Assembly (NCBI GenBank): GCA_034766995.1
Contig: CM068323.1
Coordinates: 27,251,490 to 27,315,489, forward strand
From: Acanthacorydalis orientalis
Lineage: Eukaryota; Arthropoda; Insecta; Megaloptera; Corydalidae
Reading direction: 5' to 3'
Length of the DNA: 64,000 nucleotides
The notes under the pieces were generated by a model. It ran no database searches. It had not been told where the DNA came from and saw only the letters and a program-made list of their open reading frames with translations. This document shows, in pieces, positions 52,868 to 64,000 of the stretch (positions are counted from its first letter, which is position 1; the number at the start of each line of letters is the position of its first letter). Made by a program: the position numbers and the translations under genes.

Positions 52868-52905
52868 TTTTTTGGCTTTAAGCCATGCTATCTTCAGCAG
52901 AGCCA
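52868..52905 (-). repeat. CTGAAGA-hairpin-AAAA motif
   Basis: On the minus strand: CTGCTGAAGATAGCATGGCT, TAAAGCC, then AAAAAAG. GGCT…AGCC forms the hairpin. It is the third member of the set at 23,489 and 39,343, with the GAAA box decayed. Confidence 0.3.
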
Positions 52906-55497
52906 AGTTGTTTGGCACCGATAATAATGGCACAGCTAAGAACATTTATGTAAGCGTTTCTGTGTGCACATTATAGAGCTGGTTAATTAATTTCAATAGA
53001 TTTTTAATTCTGAAGTGTTCTAATTTCATATAAATATTTTGCTATCCTATAAATTAATAATTTGTTTATTAATAGAATTATAAACTTTAAAATATTTTCG
53101 AAATACAATTTTAATTTAATAAATATTCGACTATTTCTAATTTGATTTTAACTAATAAATTGTTATATTATAAAAATATAAATTAAACTATTCGATACTT
53201 CAAACACATTTCTAATAATTTATTTTTATAAACATTTCTATCCACTTGCTCTATCAAAAATGAATGTAATTTTATGATGCCCACATCAAATTCTATTTTT
53301 ATTCATTTATTTGTATACAAACTGTATTTCTGATTCAGTTTGTGGTAAAAATGGAATGAGTGAAAATACACCGAGTCTATTTTTAATTAATTATGTTTAC
53401 TTTTCAAACTATGGATATTTTTTATTCGTTACACTCGCTCGGGTTTTCCTTTTTAGAGTCACGAAATGAATTTACAATTAAAATAAATATAAAACACAAA
53501 TATTTAAATAAGAATGTGGTGTATGATAATCGGTTTGCTCATTTAATTTTCTTTATAAAAAATTTATAATTTTTTTCAGCAGATATTTAGTTATTAATTT
53601 TTAATTATTGTGAATAATAGAATTAGTTTTTATGATAAATAAAAAGTATTTATTTTAATATGAATAGGAATTATTCTTTGTAATTTTAAGAATATATATA
53701 TATATATATATTTATGTACGTATGTAACATAAATACTTAATTCAATGCTTTTTATTTACAAAGTTAACAACCTACTCCGTCAGTATGTGCTTGCATACTA
53801 ATAACAAAATGTATGTTCTTGTTGAAATTGAAGTAGCGGGCACAACTTTCAACAATGTGGTTTTTGTTAAGGATTTAGAGGATAAGGCAAGTGTCGTGTA
53901 AAACCACGCAAAACGGCATGAGGCATCTCAACAAGGGTTCTTCATTCAACGAGGTAAATAGGTCTAGAGTAGTATTTGAAAGCAGTATAACGTACAGGTC
54001 TACTATAAAATATTATATACAAATCGATAAAAGTGCTATAATCGTGAAAATGTCAAAAACAGTAGCACAGAATAGATGCAGAACGAACTACTGATATGAC
54101 AAATACAACTGGCACGTTCAGTTTGATTTCATGTATATTTGAAATGTAATAAAATACGTTTCTCAAATAAAAATCGAATATATTTCGAATGTATGGGTCC
54201 AATTGAAAAATATGATACTTTCTTAATAAAGTAATGTAAAGATATTTACTATATTAACTTTTTACTGTAACAGTGTGCAAAAAGCAGCGTTATTTTCTGG
54301 TATGTTGAACAAAACATTTTATTTCTAACAAGGGCACAACTGTTATTTTTTATAATATTTTAAAAACAAATCCCATGAAAAAACGAACGTGATGCATAAC
54401 AAATAACGATTGACAGTGTGTAATGTAATTATAAACTAGATTAATTTATGAGTAATTAAATTTGTCAAAACAAGGTTTGAATTTATGCACGGACGTTATA
54501 CATGCGTGCTGAACAATTTCGAGATAAAAAAAGCAAATGCAGAAGATCGATTCGCGCGAACGCAATAAATCGTTCTTAGCAAAATGTGTTACATTAAAAA
54601 TATGTCGACCAATTTACGATGTGTACGGTTACACATGTTGCATGGCTACGTGTTGAACGTTGTAACCCCCTGGAAAACTTGTCATCATATCAGCTGTCGT
54701 TGTTTGCAGTTGGCAAACGTTCAGATGTGCTGTACAGCAAAGCGATGCTTAATTTTCATTTGAACGTAGAACTACGTGTCTACGTTCACTATAACCACTT
54801 GTCCATGATCATATTGCTGTAATATGGAACGACTCCGTATACAACCTAACGTGACATGTTCATTACATTCGAATAACAATTCTGTATCATGCAAATATTT
54901 ATATAGTCTTTAGTATTTTCCAGCAATGCCGTTCTTATTTTTCGAAAATGTACGATTCCGTACTATGACGTTATGTAGATGCTGACCTATTTACATTGAC
55001 AATCGAACTGAAATGCTAACTACAAACGAATAAGTACTCAATTAATCAATTTTCAACAATTATCGTTTCTTTTATGAGCTGAATTTACGTACCGTTGTAT
55101 AGTAGAACACGAATATCCTATATTATGAATTATTATTAACAATCACTACACTTGAATCTATACAAATGTTTTATTATCAGTTGTTTGATATTTTTTTTTC
55201 ACAATAACAGAATGATTTATACATATAATTTTTCAACACTGATATATTTGTTTTATTAAAAGGAACGGGTAAAATATTTTGATTGTGTAAATGTATTCCA
55301 GAACTCAAAATAAAATGCCAAGTGACAAACTAAAACTTATAGTTTATTTATTATTAACAAGATGCACTTTGTGTAACTAAGCAACGTCTCGTTACCATGC
55401 GCTTCAGCTGCAACTACACATACACATGTACAATTTGAAAATATTGATCAAAATAGAGATATATTATTTTAGATTTCTTAATGTCCTTTATTATCTG

Positions 55498-55510
55498 CTT
55501 TCTCTCTCTA

Positions 55511-55542
<32 letters not shown>

Positions 55543-55560
55543 GTTATATATATATATAAA
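55498..55560. repeat. compound (TC)n(TA)n microsatellite with a second TA block
   Basis: TC repeats (with one TATC break), TA repeats, a GT interruption, then further TA. Confidence 0.96.
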
Positions 55561-56239
55561 TAAGACAACATTTTTCCAATGCCCTGAGACTATTATTCTT
55601 CATAAATAAACACAAACTTATTAACTATTCCTAATAGACCAATCGATATCAATTCATTATTCAATTCAAAATAAATATAAACATAGAATAATATTAGAGA
55701 ATGAAACAGAATAAATCAAAGAATAAGTGTTTGGAAAATTCGACGAACGAAAGAACTGTATGGCAGTAAGTAGAAATATATCAAACAGCGAAGGACTGAA
55801 CTTGTGATTTCAGTGACAATGTGTAGCCTTTACAAAACAGATTATAGATGGATTCGATTGAACCGATGATCGAAACGTTCGTCATATCTTGTATAAAGAA
55901 ACGTACAGGAATCGATCAAGATTAGTCACACATCAGCTTCAAACTTTAAACTAAAAATAAATTTTCTAATGGGAAATAATTATGATCAGACATTTCTCAA
56001 ACACTACATTGTCTAATTATATTCACTTTAGATCTTGAAATGTTTTATAATTCAATAGATCTACAAAATTTAAAAAGTGAATCGAATTGAATTTTGTTGT
56101 TAATAGAAAAGTTCTATATTATGAACCATAAATTAATAACATCAATCACTTAACTTTTTTTATTAAAATATATTTAAAATTTGAAACGAATTTAAACTTT
56201 TAATATAAAAAATAAATATCAAAGATGTTCCAAAAATCT

Positions 56240-56243
<4 letters not shown>

Positions 56244-56320
<77 letters not shown>
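56244..56320. repeat. long (TA)n followed by (ATGT)n
   Basis: About 65 bp of TA, the longest uninterrupted run seen here, ending in three ATGT-type units. Confidence 0.97.
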
Positions 56321-56383
56321 GCAGAATTTGAAATTATTTGAGTTTCAATGATCAAAGGTAAAAGGAACTTTGATTTATGTATG

Positions 56384-56388
<5 letters not shown>

Positions 56389-56437
<49 letters not shown>
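56389..56437. repeat. (TA)n tract, about 49 bp
   Basis: The second long TA tract within 150 bp of the previous one; the spacer is unique sequence. Confidence 0.97.
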
Positions 56438-56439
<2 letters not shown>

Positions 56440-57229
56440 GCATATGTGTGTACTATAAAGAACAACGCACTTCTTCCTAAAAAAACATGTAACAGTGGGA
56501 TATATCTTTGCCGACTGTGTATATTAAAATAAAATCAATATACTATTTCAGATTTGGAACCAATGGCAGTGTTTGCAGTGATCACGTAGTAACAAAAGTC
56601 CACCACGTGCAGATGTGAATTATCAAGAGATGCCGCAGCCATGGATGACACATCGACATAGTAGAAAAAACTAATTATATCATATATGAAATTGTCATAA
56701 GCTTTATGTAGGTCGACGTACAGGATGGATGAAGAAACAATACCACACACAAAGTATTTCATTTCGGTATTTCTTCAACCAATTGGATTTTTTATATTCT
56801 TTGATGTAATGAATTACGGATTGAATTATAAATCTATAATATAATTAAATAAATAATCAGTTATGTGTAGAATTTTGCATAAAACATTATATATATATAT
56901 GTATATATAATATTTTTGAATCATTTTTAATAACATTTATAATAAAAGATATGATTCGAAAATAAATTACATAATGACCGAAATAGTACATAAAGGAATA
57001 GCACATTATTTCAAATAACAAATTGTATAACTTGTAAATTACAAAAAAATTGAAAAGATATTGTATACAGGTTTTTATTCCTTGTTAAATATACTTCAAT
57101 GATTTTCATATTTTATGGAATATATATATATATATATATATATAAGTATGTATGTACAAGATTCTATACATTTTCTATGAATATTATATTTACCAAATAA
57201 ACTGTGACCATGATCTCTAAATAAATACA

Positions 57230-57625
57230 GTTCTCCTTGATAATAAAACAATCGATGCGCATGGACCGCATTTCACTTAAAAAGCCACATTAAGCTATTT
57301 TTTTTCATCAAGCATAAATATTTTATAAGCGAAAATATCAAAACCATATACTGTTCGCAGGTTGCCCGACACCATTTGGAATATTTTCGCATCTAAAATT
57401 CATTTCGTGTTCACTTCAATGACAAAGGATTACCGAGCGGAGGACACAATAGAGTACTATTCAGTATGCGACATCCAAGTTCTGAAACAATAGATATGGA
57501 TAGCCGTGACGTGTGCTGGATGTCAAGTGAGCCGTGGACGTCGACGGTGGATGATGACGCGTCGGAGTCTTGATGCCGTGAGGCGTCACTTCGGACGACC
57601 ACGTTAATTACACTTATATATTTTT
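57230..57625. other. CpG-rich patch
   Basis: The right half (57,410-57,610) is clearly GC- and CpG-richer (GCGTCGGAGTCTTGATGCCG near 57,558). A 63-codon minus-strand ORF, rich in Ser and Asp, overlaps it. It could be a promoter, exon or conserved element; nothing decides. Confidence 0.3.
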
Positions 57626-58218
57626 ACACGAGGACTTGTCCGAGTAGATTGTTGTTTAGCAGAATTCATTATTACATGTTTCTCTAATGGCACGGTTATT
57701 AATACAGTACTGTAATTTGTGTCTGTTTTTGTATTCATTGAAATATTGTTTTTAATTAATATTTAATTATGAAATTTAATGAATTTTTCTTATCGTTTTT
57801 CTACATATTTGACTATTACAGCAATGGAAACACACTTAAAAGTCAATTTTTCTTAAACTAACATTAGATATAGCTGTACTTATAAAATTGTTCTTTATAA
57901 TTTTAACGACCATAACTGAACTTAAAAGTACACTAAGTACTATTAAAAAATGAGACTTAGTTTAAATATTAAATATCAAATTTACTTTCACAATATACTA
58001 CGTCTGTCAAATACAGAATTTTGCAATATAGACACAATACATTATTAATAATCGTACAATAATTGTAAATCCAATTTTATTTTACTGGGATGTAATCGAT
58101 TGGGATGTAACTCGTGTTATCGTTCAAAAATCTGACACTAAGACCTGTATTTAACTTAACAATATTCACATAAGCAATGTTTTGTAGTTCTTAATAAATA
58201 TGAATTTAATATATATTA

Positions 58219-58294
58219 TATTAAATTATTTTACATAAATTCATTGTTAATTTTATGGTCCTAGATTCTTTATATTTTAATCAGATTTCATATA

Positions 58295-58342
<48 letters not shown>

Positions 58343-58423
58343 GAAATTGTATGAAATCTGATTAAATTGTAAGGAATATATGACCATAAAATTAACAATG
58401 AATTTATATAAAATTATTTAATA
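58219..58423. repeat. foldback: 80-bp inverted repeat with (TA)n loop
   Basis: The arm at 58,219-58,298 is the inverted complement of 58,344-58,423, with about 8 mismatches in 80 aligned by eye. Both contain AATTCATTGTTAATTTTATGGTC and AATCAGATTTCATA, read on opposite strands. The arms are separated by about 45 bp, almost all (TA)n. As single strand or RNA this would fold into one long hairpin; as duplex it could extrude a cruciform. No terminal motif or target duplication of a known transposon is recognised. Confidence 0.85.
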
Positions 58424-58733
58424 AAATATTAAGAAAACAGTAAATTGTTTTCCTCTCAAACCAAAATAATTGTTCATCAAAATATCAAATCACCTATAAA
58501 TAGACAGTTATTTAAAAATATAAAAGTTTCCTCTTCAAAAATAATTACTGTCTACTTATAATCTCAAGAAGTTATTTTTAACAACTACTTCAGCTTGAAA
58601 GAAGAGAGTATTGTTTTGAAAATTTCTATTAACATAATACTTTAATCCGCGTATCGTTAAGAGCTTATATTAAGGTGAGGCTTGAAAGGATGTTTGTTTT
58701 TAAATTCTGTTAGAATGGATAAAACTAAAGTAT

Positions 58734-58776
<43 letters not shown>

Positions 58777-59184
58777 TTTATATACAGAAGTGCAAATTTC
58801 GAAATAGTTAAATAAAATAAACACTTTCCCTTTGTGAATCTCTCGAGTATAAAAATCCCTTTATAGAAATTTACACAAAAAATATTACTAACGAAGTCAG
58901 AAAGATATATTTATTTCATCATCCAAGCCTTAATTACAACTTGATAAGGGTAAATGACAACGTCGAGCTTTATTCCCAAGTGATCACCTACTGAAGTTCT
59001 AGTGAAAGAGCATATTGGTTCTTAACTCTTTCCATAATGTATTGGAAATTAACGACTCTCTCTTTTGTGAGTAACGTATATTTATATGTTTCTAGTTTAT
59101 TTTAATCCATCTACTGATAAACTATTTTTTTTAATTTTTTAATCTTTACGGTTGTTTTCAATATTCATTTACATACATTTATTG

Positions 59185-59226
<42 letters not shown>

Positions 59227-61154
59227 ATATTTATGTTTATAAGGTTTAAAAAAATATTTATAAATGAAATGCAGTTGATTACTAAAAAATGAAGAAAATT
59301 ATTATCTGACAAAAGATAAAAATGAAAAGTGAATTATACAAAAAAGATTACTATTTTTTTTTAAAAAACAATGTTATAATAAGAAAAAGATGATACGAGA
59401 TTCGAGTACTTTGACAATACTTAAATATTATATTAAATATGTATTCAAGTCCGCGTTTGTCCGTTTATATACAAATTCGATGAATATGTTTTCGAACCAA
59501 CAATTAAAAACTTTACACGAGTACAAAATCGATATTCATTTACATGTTAAATATGTATAAATGAATATGTAATTTTGTTCAGTCTCGGTGAAAAAAAAAT
59601 AATCAAATAAATCGATTAATCCAAAATGTTTCCTAACTTTTAAAAGCAAACTGAGTGCAGTGAAAAATAATTTCCGGTTAAATTATGATTCGATTTGTGT
59701 ATGTCTGTCTGTGTCTGTCTGTGTGTGTGTGTTTTTCAAAGTATCACTTTATGTTGTTTTAACGCTAACCGTGAACGTGAATTTTAATTCAAGAGATGAT
59801 AAAATGGCTATCACAATACAGATGGGTAGAAAACGTGATGTTATTTTATTTGGAGTCTGATAGAGTTATTGCTCTCGTGGTAGTTCATTTTCTCGACTCA
59901 ATTTAATAAATTTACATCCGAATAAATAATTTATTTTCTCATTTTCGTTTTATCAAAAAATATCGCTATTTGGACACACTTTAACTTTTATTACAGGTGA
60001 ATTATGGAACGGAAAACAAAGATTGGGAATTTTTTTCATACGTGAAACGTGATTAACACAATTTATGTTTCAGGAATATTTTCAGTAATCGTTTTACACT
60101 AAACTTTTGTACATTTCTGTGTGTATCTTACGATTATCTATTCATGTGTGTAATCAAATGTGTGTACACAATTAGTGAAATTATAATAAGACAATGTTTC
60201 CTATAATTGTGAATGTAAAATGAATAGGAAGAGCGAATCGATCTCTATCGTCTATGAATTAAAATATAATTGTCACCATGGACATTATAAAGTCAACATA
60301 AAAGATAACATGCTAAATGAGCACACACGTATTCGAATATCAATACGGGCATTTGATTGTTCAACAAGCAATAAACAGTAGTCCAAGTGTGAAATCACGT
60401 TAATGTCACTTTTTATTGATCTATAAACTTTAATGGAACTCTCTCAGTGTAGGCTTTCGTTTATTACGGTTATATTCCGATGTACGGTTTTTATACCAAC
60501 ACTACAATTATTTATATGCCACGTCACGATAGACACGACGCACCGAATGTAAATATCATGATGTCTTTCCACATTTAGAATAAATAGCAGAAAGTCTTAC
60601 TTGTACAAATTGCACATTTATATAGTTTATATATTTATTTTTCAAGTTTACTAATGGATGGATAGATTTTTTCGTGCGATTAAATACAGTCAAATAAATA
60701 AATAGGTAATGTAATTTCTTGAAAGTATCCTGAAAATATTTTTATAATTTCAATACCGGAATCGAAAAACACTTGATATACTGATTTAATTATATACCAT
60801 ATGGTTTATCTAAAGACCAAATGTTCTCGTATTCATTACTAAGCAGGAATATTTTTTTTTGTACAACACACCTTTCTGAAATCTTAATTATTATTTAAAT
60901 ACACTGATGTGGATTGAAAAATGTCACAAATCATTGAATTTTTGTTTTAAAAATATGAACAGTTGAATTATGATCTTATTTAAAAGACATATGTATGATA
61001 ATCACAATGGACTTTACTCTTTTCAATAAATAACACATAATGGTATACAATAAGAATTTTCAATACTTAAAAATTCACTTAATAGCTCCCTTAACGGCAA
61101 TTTCCCTCTATATGTCTATAAACTTTAAATTGTATATATATATATATATATAAG

Positions 61155-61187
<33 letters not shown>

Positions 61188-61310
61188 GGAAGAGTATGAA
61201 GAAACGTTTTTATGAAAATGTCAAAAAATCACCGTTGCGTTAAAAAACTTCAGCCTGTGTTTAATTACATTTTTAAGAGATTTAATCAAATACATATCAC
61301 GTAAAAGACA
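58424..61310. other. AT-rich spacer
   Basis: TA tracts lie at 58,736-58,772 and 59,188-59,220, and a TG/TC-rich run at about 59,695-59,732. A mildly GC-richer stretch lies at 60,280-60,560. No gene is supported. Confidence 0.65.
61131..61191. repeat. (TA)n(GA)n compound microsatellite
   Basis: TA repeats with an AAGTA break, then about 16 bp of GA. Confidence 0.96.
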
Positions 61311-61664
61311 ATGTTTATTTTGTGCGATAGTATAAATGCAGAATATAGAAAGCAGGATACTGAGAAAAGCCAATATTGGATGATGCGGTCAGTCACACAT
61401 GGTCAGTCTCGAGCTGCCAATAAGCAGTGTTCTTTCTCATTCGTGCAATACGCTGTGGATAAGAATGCCACAATCAGTAACTCAACCTGGTTTATCTATC
61501 ACAATATAATAGCAGTCTGTCGATTTCGAGAATCAATTGATTGCCAGTCGATCAAACTGTGCCATTTATTTCAGATATTAAGTGAAATAAGAGTGGATCG
61601 ATATAAAGATATTTCTGGCGTATCTATGGAAAAGAAAACAATAATATATATATATATATTGTAA
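61311..61664 (+). CDS. unrecognised 117-codon ORF
   Basis: The ORF runs ATG to stop in a patch with lower AT content than its surroundings; it reads MFILCDSINAEYRKQDTEKS at the start and ends inside a short (TA)n tract (…IIYIYIL). The part before the tract is about 108 residues, mixed in composition, with several Cys, and no signal peptide, membrane segment or motif that I recognise. Its GC-richer patch coincides with the ORF (about 61,340-61,630), which is mild support for coding or for an old insertion. It could equally be chance, an exon of a larger gene, or part of an unrecognised repeat. Confidence 0.15.
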   Translation: MFILCDSINAEYRKQDTEKSQYWMMRSVTHGQSRAANKQCSFSFVQYAVDKNATISNSTWFIYHNIIAVCRFRESIDCQSIKLCHLFQILSEIRVDRYKDISGVSMEKKTIIYIYIL

Positions 61665-62102
61665 ATAATAAAATTGTATAATTTATTATAAATATAATTG
61701 GTAAAAAGTAATATAAAAAAATAATATAACTGATTATAAAGGAATTTATTTAAATTTCAGCTATATTAACAGTTTATTAAACGAATTGTGTAAATAAGTA
61801 TGAATACTTTAAATGAAAACATAACATACAGTACGATAAATTAAATAACTGTTCAATAAATAGAAAATGTTCAATGCGAATATGCATTGTTATGAAAAAT
61901 ATTTCATAAAATTCAATACACCAGTAACTATGCTTTTAAAACATGTTAGTTGAACAGTATTCGTATTTTCATTGTGAGGATTTTTTTTTATATAAAGTAT
62001 CACAAATTTTATTCGCAACATGATGTGAATATTTTTACAAAACGTATTATTTGATTTTAAACCAAACAGAACGTCAATTGATGAATGGAACATATTAAAT
62101 TA

Positions 62103-62145
<43 letters not shown>

Positions 62146-62511
62146 CGTTATGGATTCGAAAATAAAATCAGAATACTAATGAATGATAATCGAATCGTAT
62201 AATTTTATTTACTGTCAATCGCATCAATAATTAAAGAAAATTTTATACTCACATTAATGAAATGAAATAAAAGTATTATTTTTTTTGCACATGGAATGAG
62301 TTTCAAAGATTAAATACTTATAATAAAAAAGAAATAATTATTTTAGACGATAGCACGAATGAGACATAAAAGTTTATGGTCTGATATAAACTAAATAAAA
62401 TATTTATCTTAAAAATATACGTATCTTCATTTTAATTAGATATAAAACTTCACGGAAACATAACAAGTATATTAAACCTTTTCTTGTTTATCATTAAATA
62501 AAATATGTTTT

Positions 62512-62546
<35 letters not shown>

Positions 62547-63553
62547 ATAAAGATATTTAATGTTTGTTTAATGGATAATTGTAGTAAACTAGTTAGAAAA
62601 TCGTACTTTAATGAAAGTATGATTTTATATTTGATGCAAGACAAATTTTTTTTAAAAAAAGTATTTGTTACAATACAACAAATTATAATTTAGTTTAAAG
62701 GAATTTATGTGTCAATTTCATAAAATATAAACAGTATTTTATAATAATTTGGTAGAAAATATTTGTTGTATTTAGACGTGATATAAATTAATAAAAAAAT
62801 GTTTTTGTTTATAAATAATTTATTTTTAAAGATATTTTTAATTCATTGTACGTTTTAATACAATGAAATTCATCACCTTTCATCGTTTCATATCAACAAT
62901 CTATGTTAATTTAATCTGTCAAACTGGGAAACATATTAGAAACGATGATATATTTAATGTTTGTTTTATATATTTCAATAAAATTTATTTATTATGATTT
63001 GATGAACTGTTATTTCAATATCTCTCTCTATTTATTTCTCTCTCTCTCTCTCTATATATATATAAATATAAGAGTATGCATGTATAAATACATAAATGAA
63101 CTTGGGAGAAAACGTTTCAATATTTAAATCAGAGTCCCCTTTGTTTACAAAGATTTTTTTCAATATATGCTACCGGTCCTTATCTATGAAAGTGGAGTAT
63201 ATGTTTTGAATTCGAAAGTAATTCAGTACGTTCGGAAAACATAGAAAATAATGTAAAGTTGTAGGTTGGGAATAACAAGAGATTGGAACATAAATAGACG
63301 GTGTATATTACAAGAGAGGGGGACAACAGATGGGGGAAAACATTGGTTCGGTTAAAACTATTAGAAAGAAAGCTCAGAAAGATGCGACGTCGGCACCAAC
63401 ATATCAATCAGAAGTATATTAAAAAGATGTATTTATTCAAAAAAGCTCTAAGACTTGAAGACTAGGCTCTGATTCAATATTAAAGTGGACTGTACAATAA
63501 ATGATTAGGAATCAGCTTAGAAATGTATCTGGTTTAAACAATGAAAATATAAG

Positions 63554-63592
<39 letters not shown>

Positions 63593-64000
63593 GTATAATA
63601 TTTATTATAAACCATATCGAAGAAAGATATATAAAGCTAAATAAATAATAAAAAAGAGTCTAAAAATAAATTTGTAGTAAGAGTAGTCGAACTCTCTCCT
63701 CACCAAAATATAATTGTGCAGGATCATCTAGAACAATTTCCGATATGATTTATATTTTCACCTCTAGCCGTTATTCAATTATAACAATCTCCAGTTTTGG
63801 TAATATTTTTTTCCGATACGAAATCTTATAGATAATTTATGGCTTTTCCTGTTCTCGATGTCGGCACAAGGAACCTTCGCCGGGAAACCAATAATTTAGT
63901 ACGAGTGTACGGTAATTATAACTGTTATTGATACTACCATATTTTAACAGTTAAATTATTCTCGTACTGTATAATCTACACAAGCTGTATTTCATAACAC
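61665..64000. other. AT-rich spacer to the end of the window
   Basis: TA tracts lie at 62,105-62,144, 62,514-62,546 and 63,558-63,591. A less AT-rich patch at 63,840-63,910 (TCGCCGGGAAACC) and one at 63,310-63,410 carry no supported gene. Confidence 0.65.
63034..63072. repeat. (TC)n(TA)n compound microsatellite
   Basis: TC repeats (preceded by a shorter TC block at about 63,022) and then TA. Confidence 0.95.

Larger units (their letters stand above)
49573..57229. other. AT-rich spacer
   Basis: Besides the tracts listed separately, short TA runs lie at 50,889-50,903, 51,694-51,708, 53,695-53,711, 56,890-56,908 and 57,120-57,144. Less AT-rich patches at about 51,580-51,680, 51,960-52,210, 53,760-54,120, 54,480-54,840 and 56,470-56,760 contain ORFs of at most 75 codons with no recognisable product. 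Confidence 0.6.

Noticed and set aside
63330..63419. Small plus-strand frame MGENIGSVKTIRKKAQKDAT…
   Set aside because: Protein-like composition and a preceding AG, but only 30 codons and another frame over the same bases is equally open, so an exon cannot be claimed.
1..64000. CRISPR arrays, operons, ribosome binding sites, rRNA genes
   Set aside because: None seen, and the animal-type repeats make prokaryotic features implausible.
1..64000. Cephalopod origin because of the TA/TG microsatellites
   Set aside because: The very common octopus SINE sequences that I would expect are absent and the DNA is more AT-rich; the organism is left unnamed.

Overview
This window looks like gene-poor chromosomal DNA from an AT-rich invertebrate animal. 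By eye it is roughly three-quarters A+T. It shows no bacterial-style gene packing, operons or phage modules. It is crowded with dinucleotide microsatellites, mainly (TA)n, and carries decayed copies of animal mobile elements: a mariner DNA transposon, an RTE-type LINE, tRNA-derived SINEs and a piggyBac-like MITE. CpG is fairly frequent in the less AT-rich patches, which argues against a heavily CpG-methylated genome. I cannot name the species. An insect or a flatworm would both fit, and the sequence does not decide between them. No complete host protein-coding gene could be supported; the window is probably intergenic or inside a very large intron.

Layout: 1-6 kb is AT-rich spacer with TA tracts and one CpG-rich island (597-925). 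A tRNA-derived SINE lies at 6.7 kb and a related diverged copy at 9.25 kb. At 11.8-13.1 kb there is a 1.3-kb repeat (copy A): four degenerate units, a unique segment, then a (TC)n(TA)n tail. From 13.2 to 41.8 kb there is spacer with about one TA tract per kb, several short CpG-richer patches, a TA-cored hairpin at 17.8 kb and a tRNA-like repeat candidate at 37 kb. At 41.86-42.64 kb on the minus strand is the C-terminal part of an RTE-type reverse transcriptase with many stops; it ends directly at a TA tract. At 43,988-45,523 there is a 1.5-kb element bounded by TTAA with matching terminal inverted repeats. At 47.4-48.86 kb is copy B, a nearly identical inverted copy of the 12-kb repeat, joined to the last 96 codons and 3' terminal repeat of a mariner element (48,857-49,211). 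From 49.2 to 64 kb there is more spacer, a 205-bp foldback with a TA loop at 58.2-58.4 kb and one unexplained 117-codon ORF at 61.3 kb.

The strongest observations are the inverted pair of identically organised 1.3-kb repeats that end in the same compound microsatellite, the TTAA-bounded MITE, and a strict orientation rule for compound (TC)n(TA)n tracts. The recognisable genes are all mobile-element remnants, so there is no host pathway to describe.
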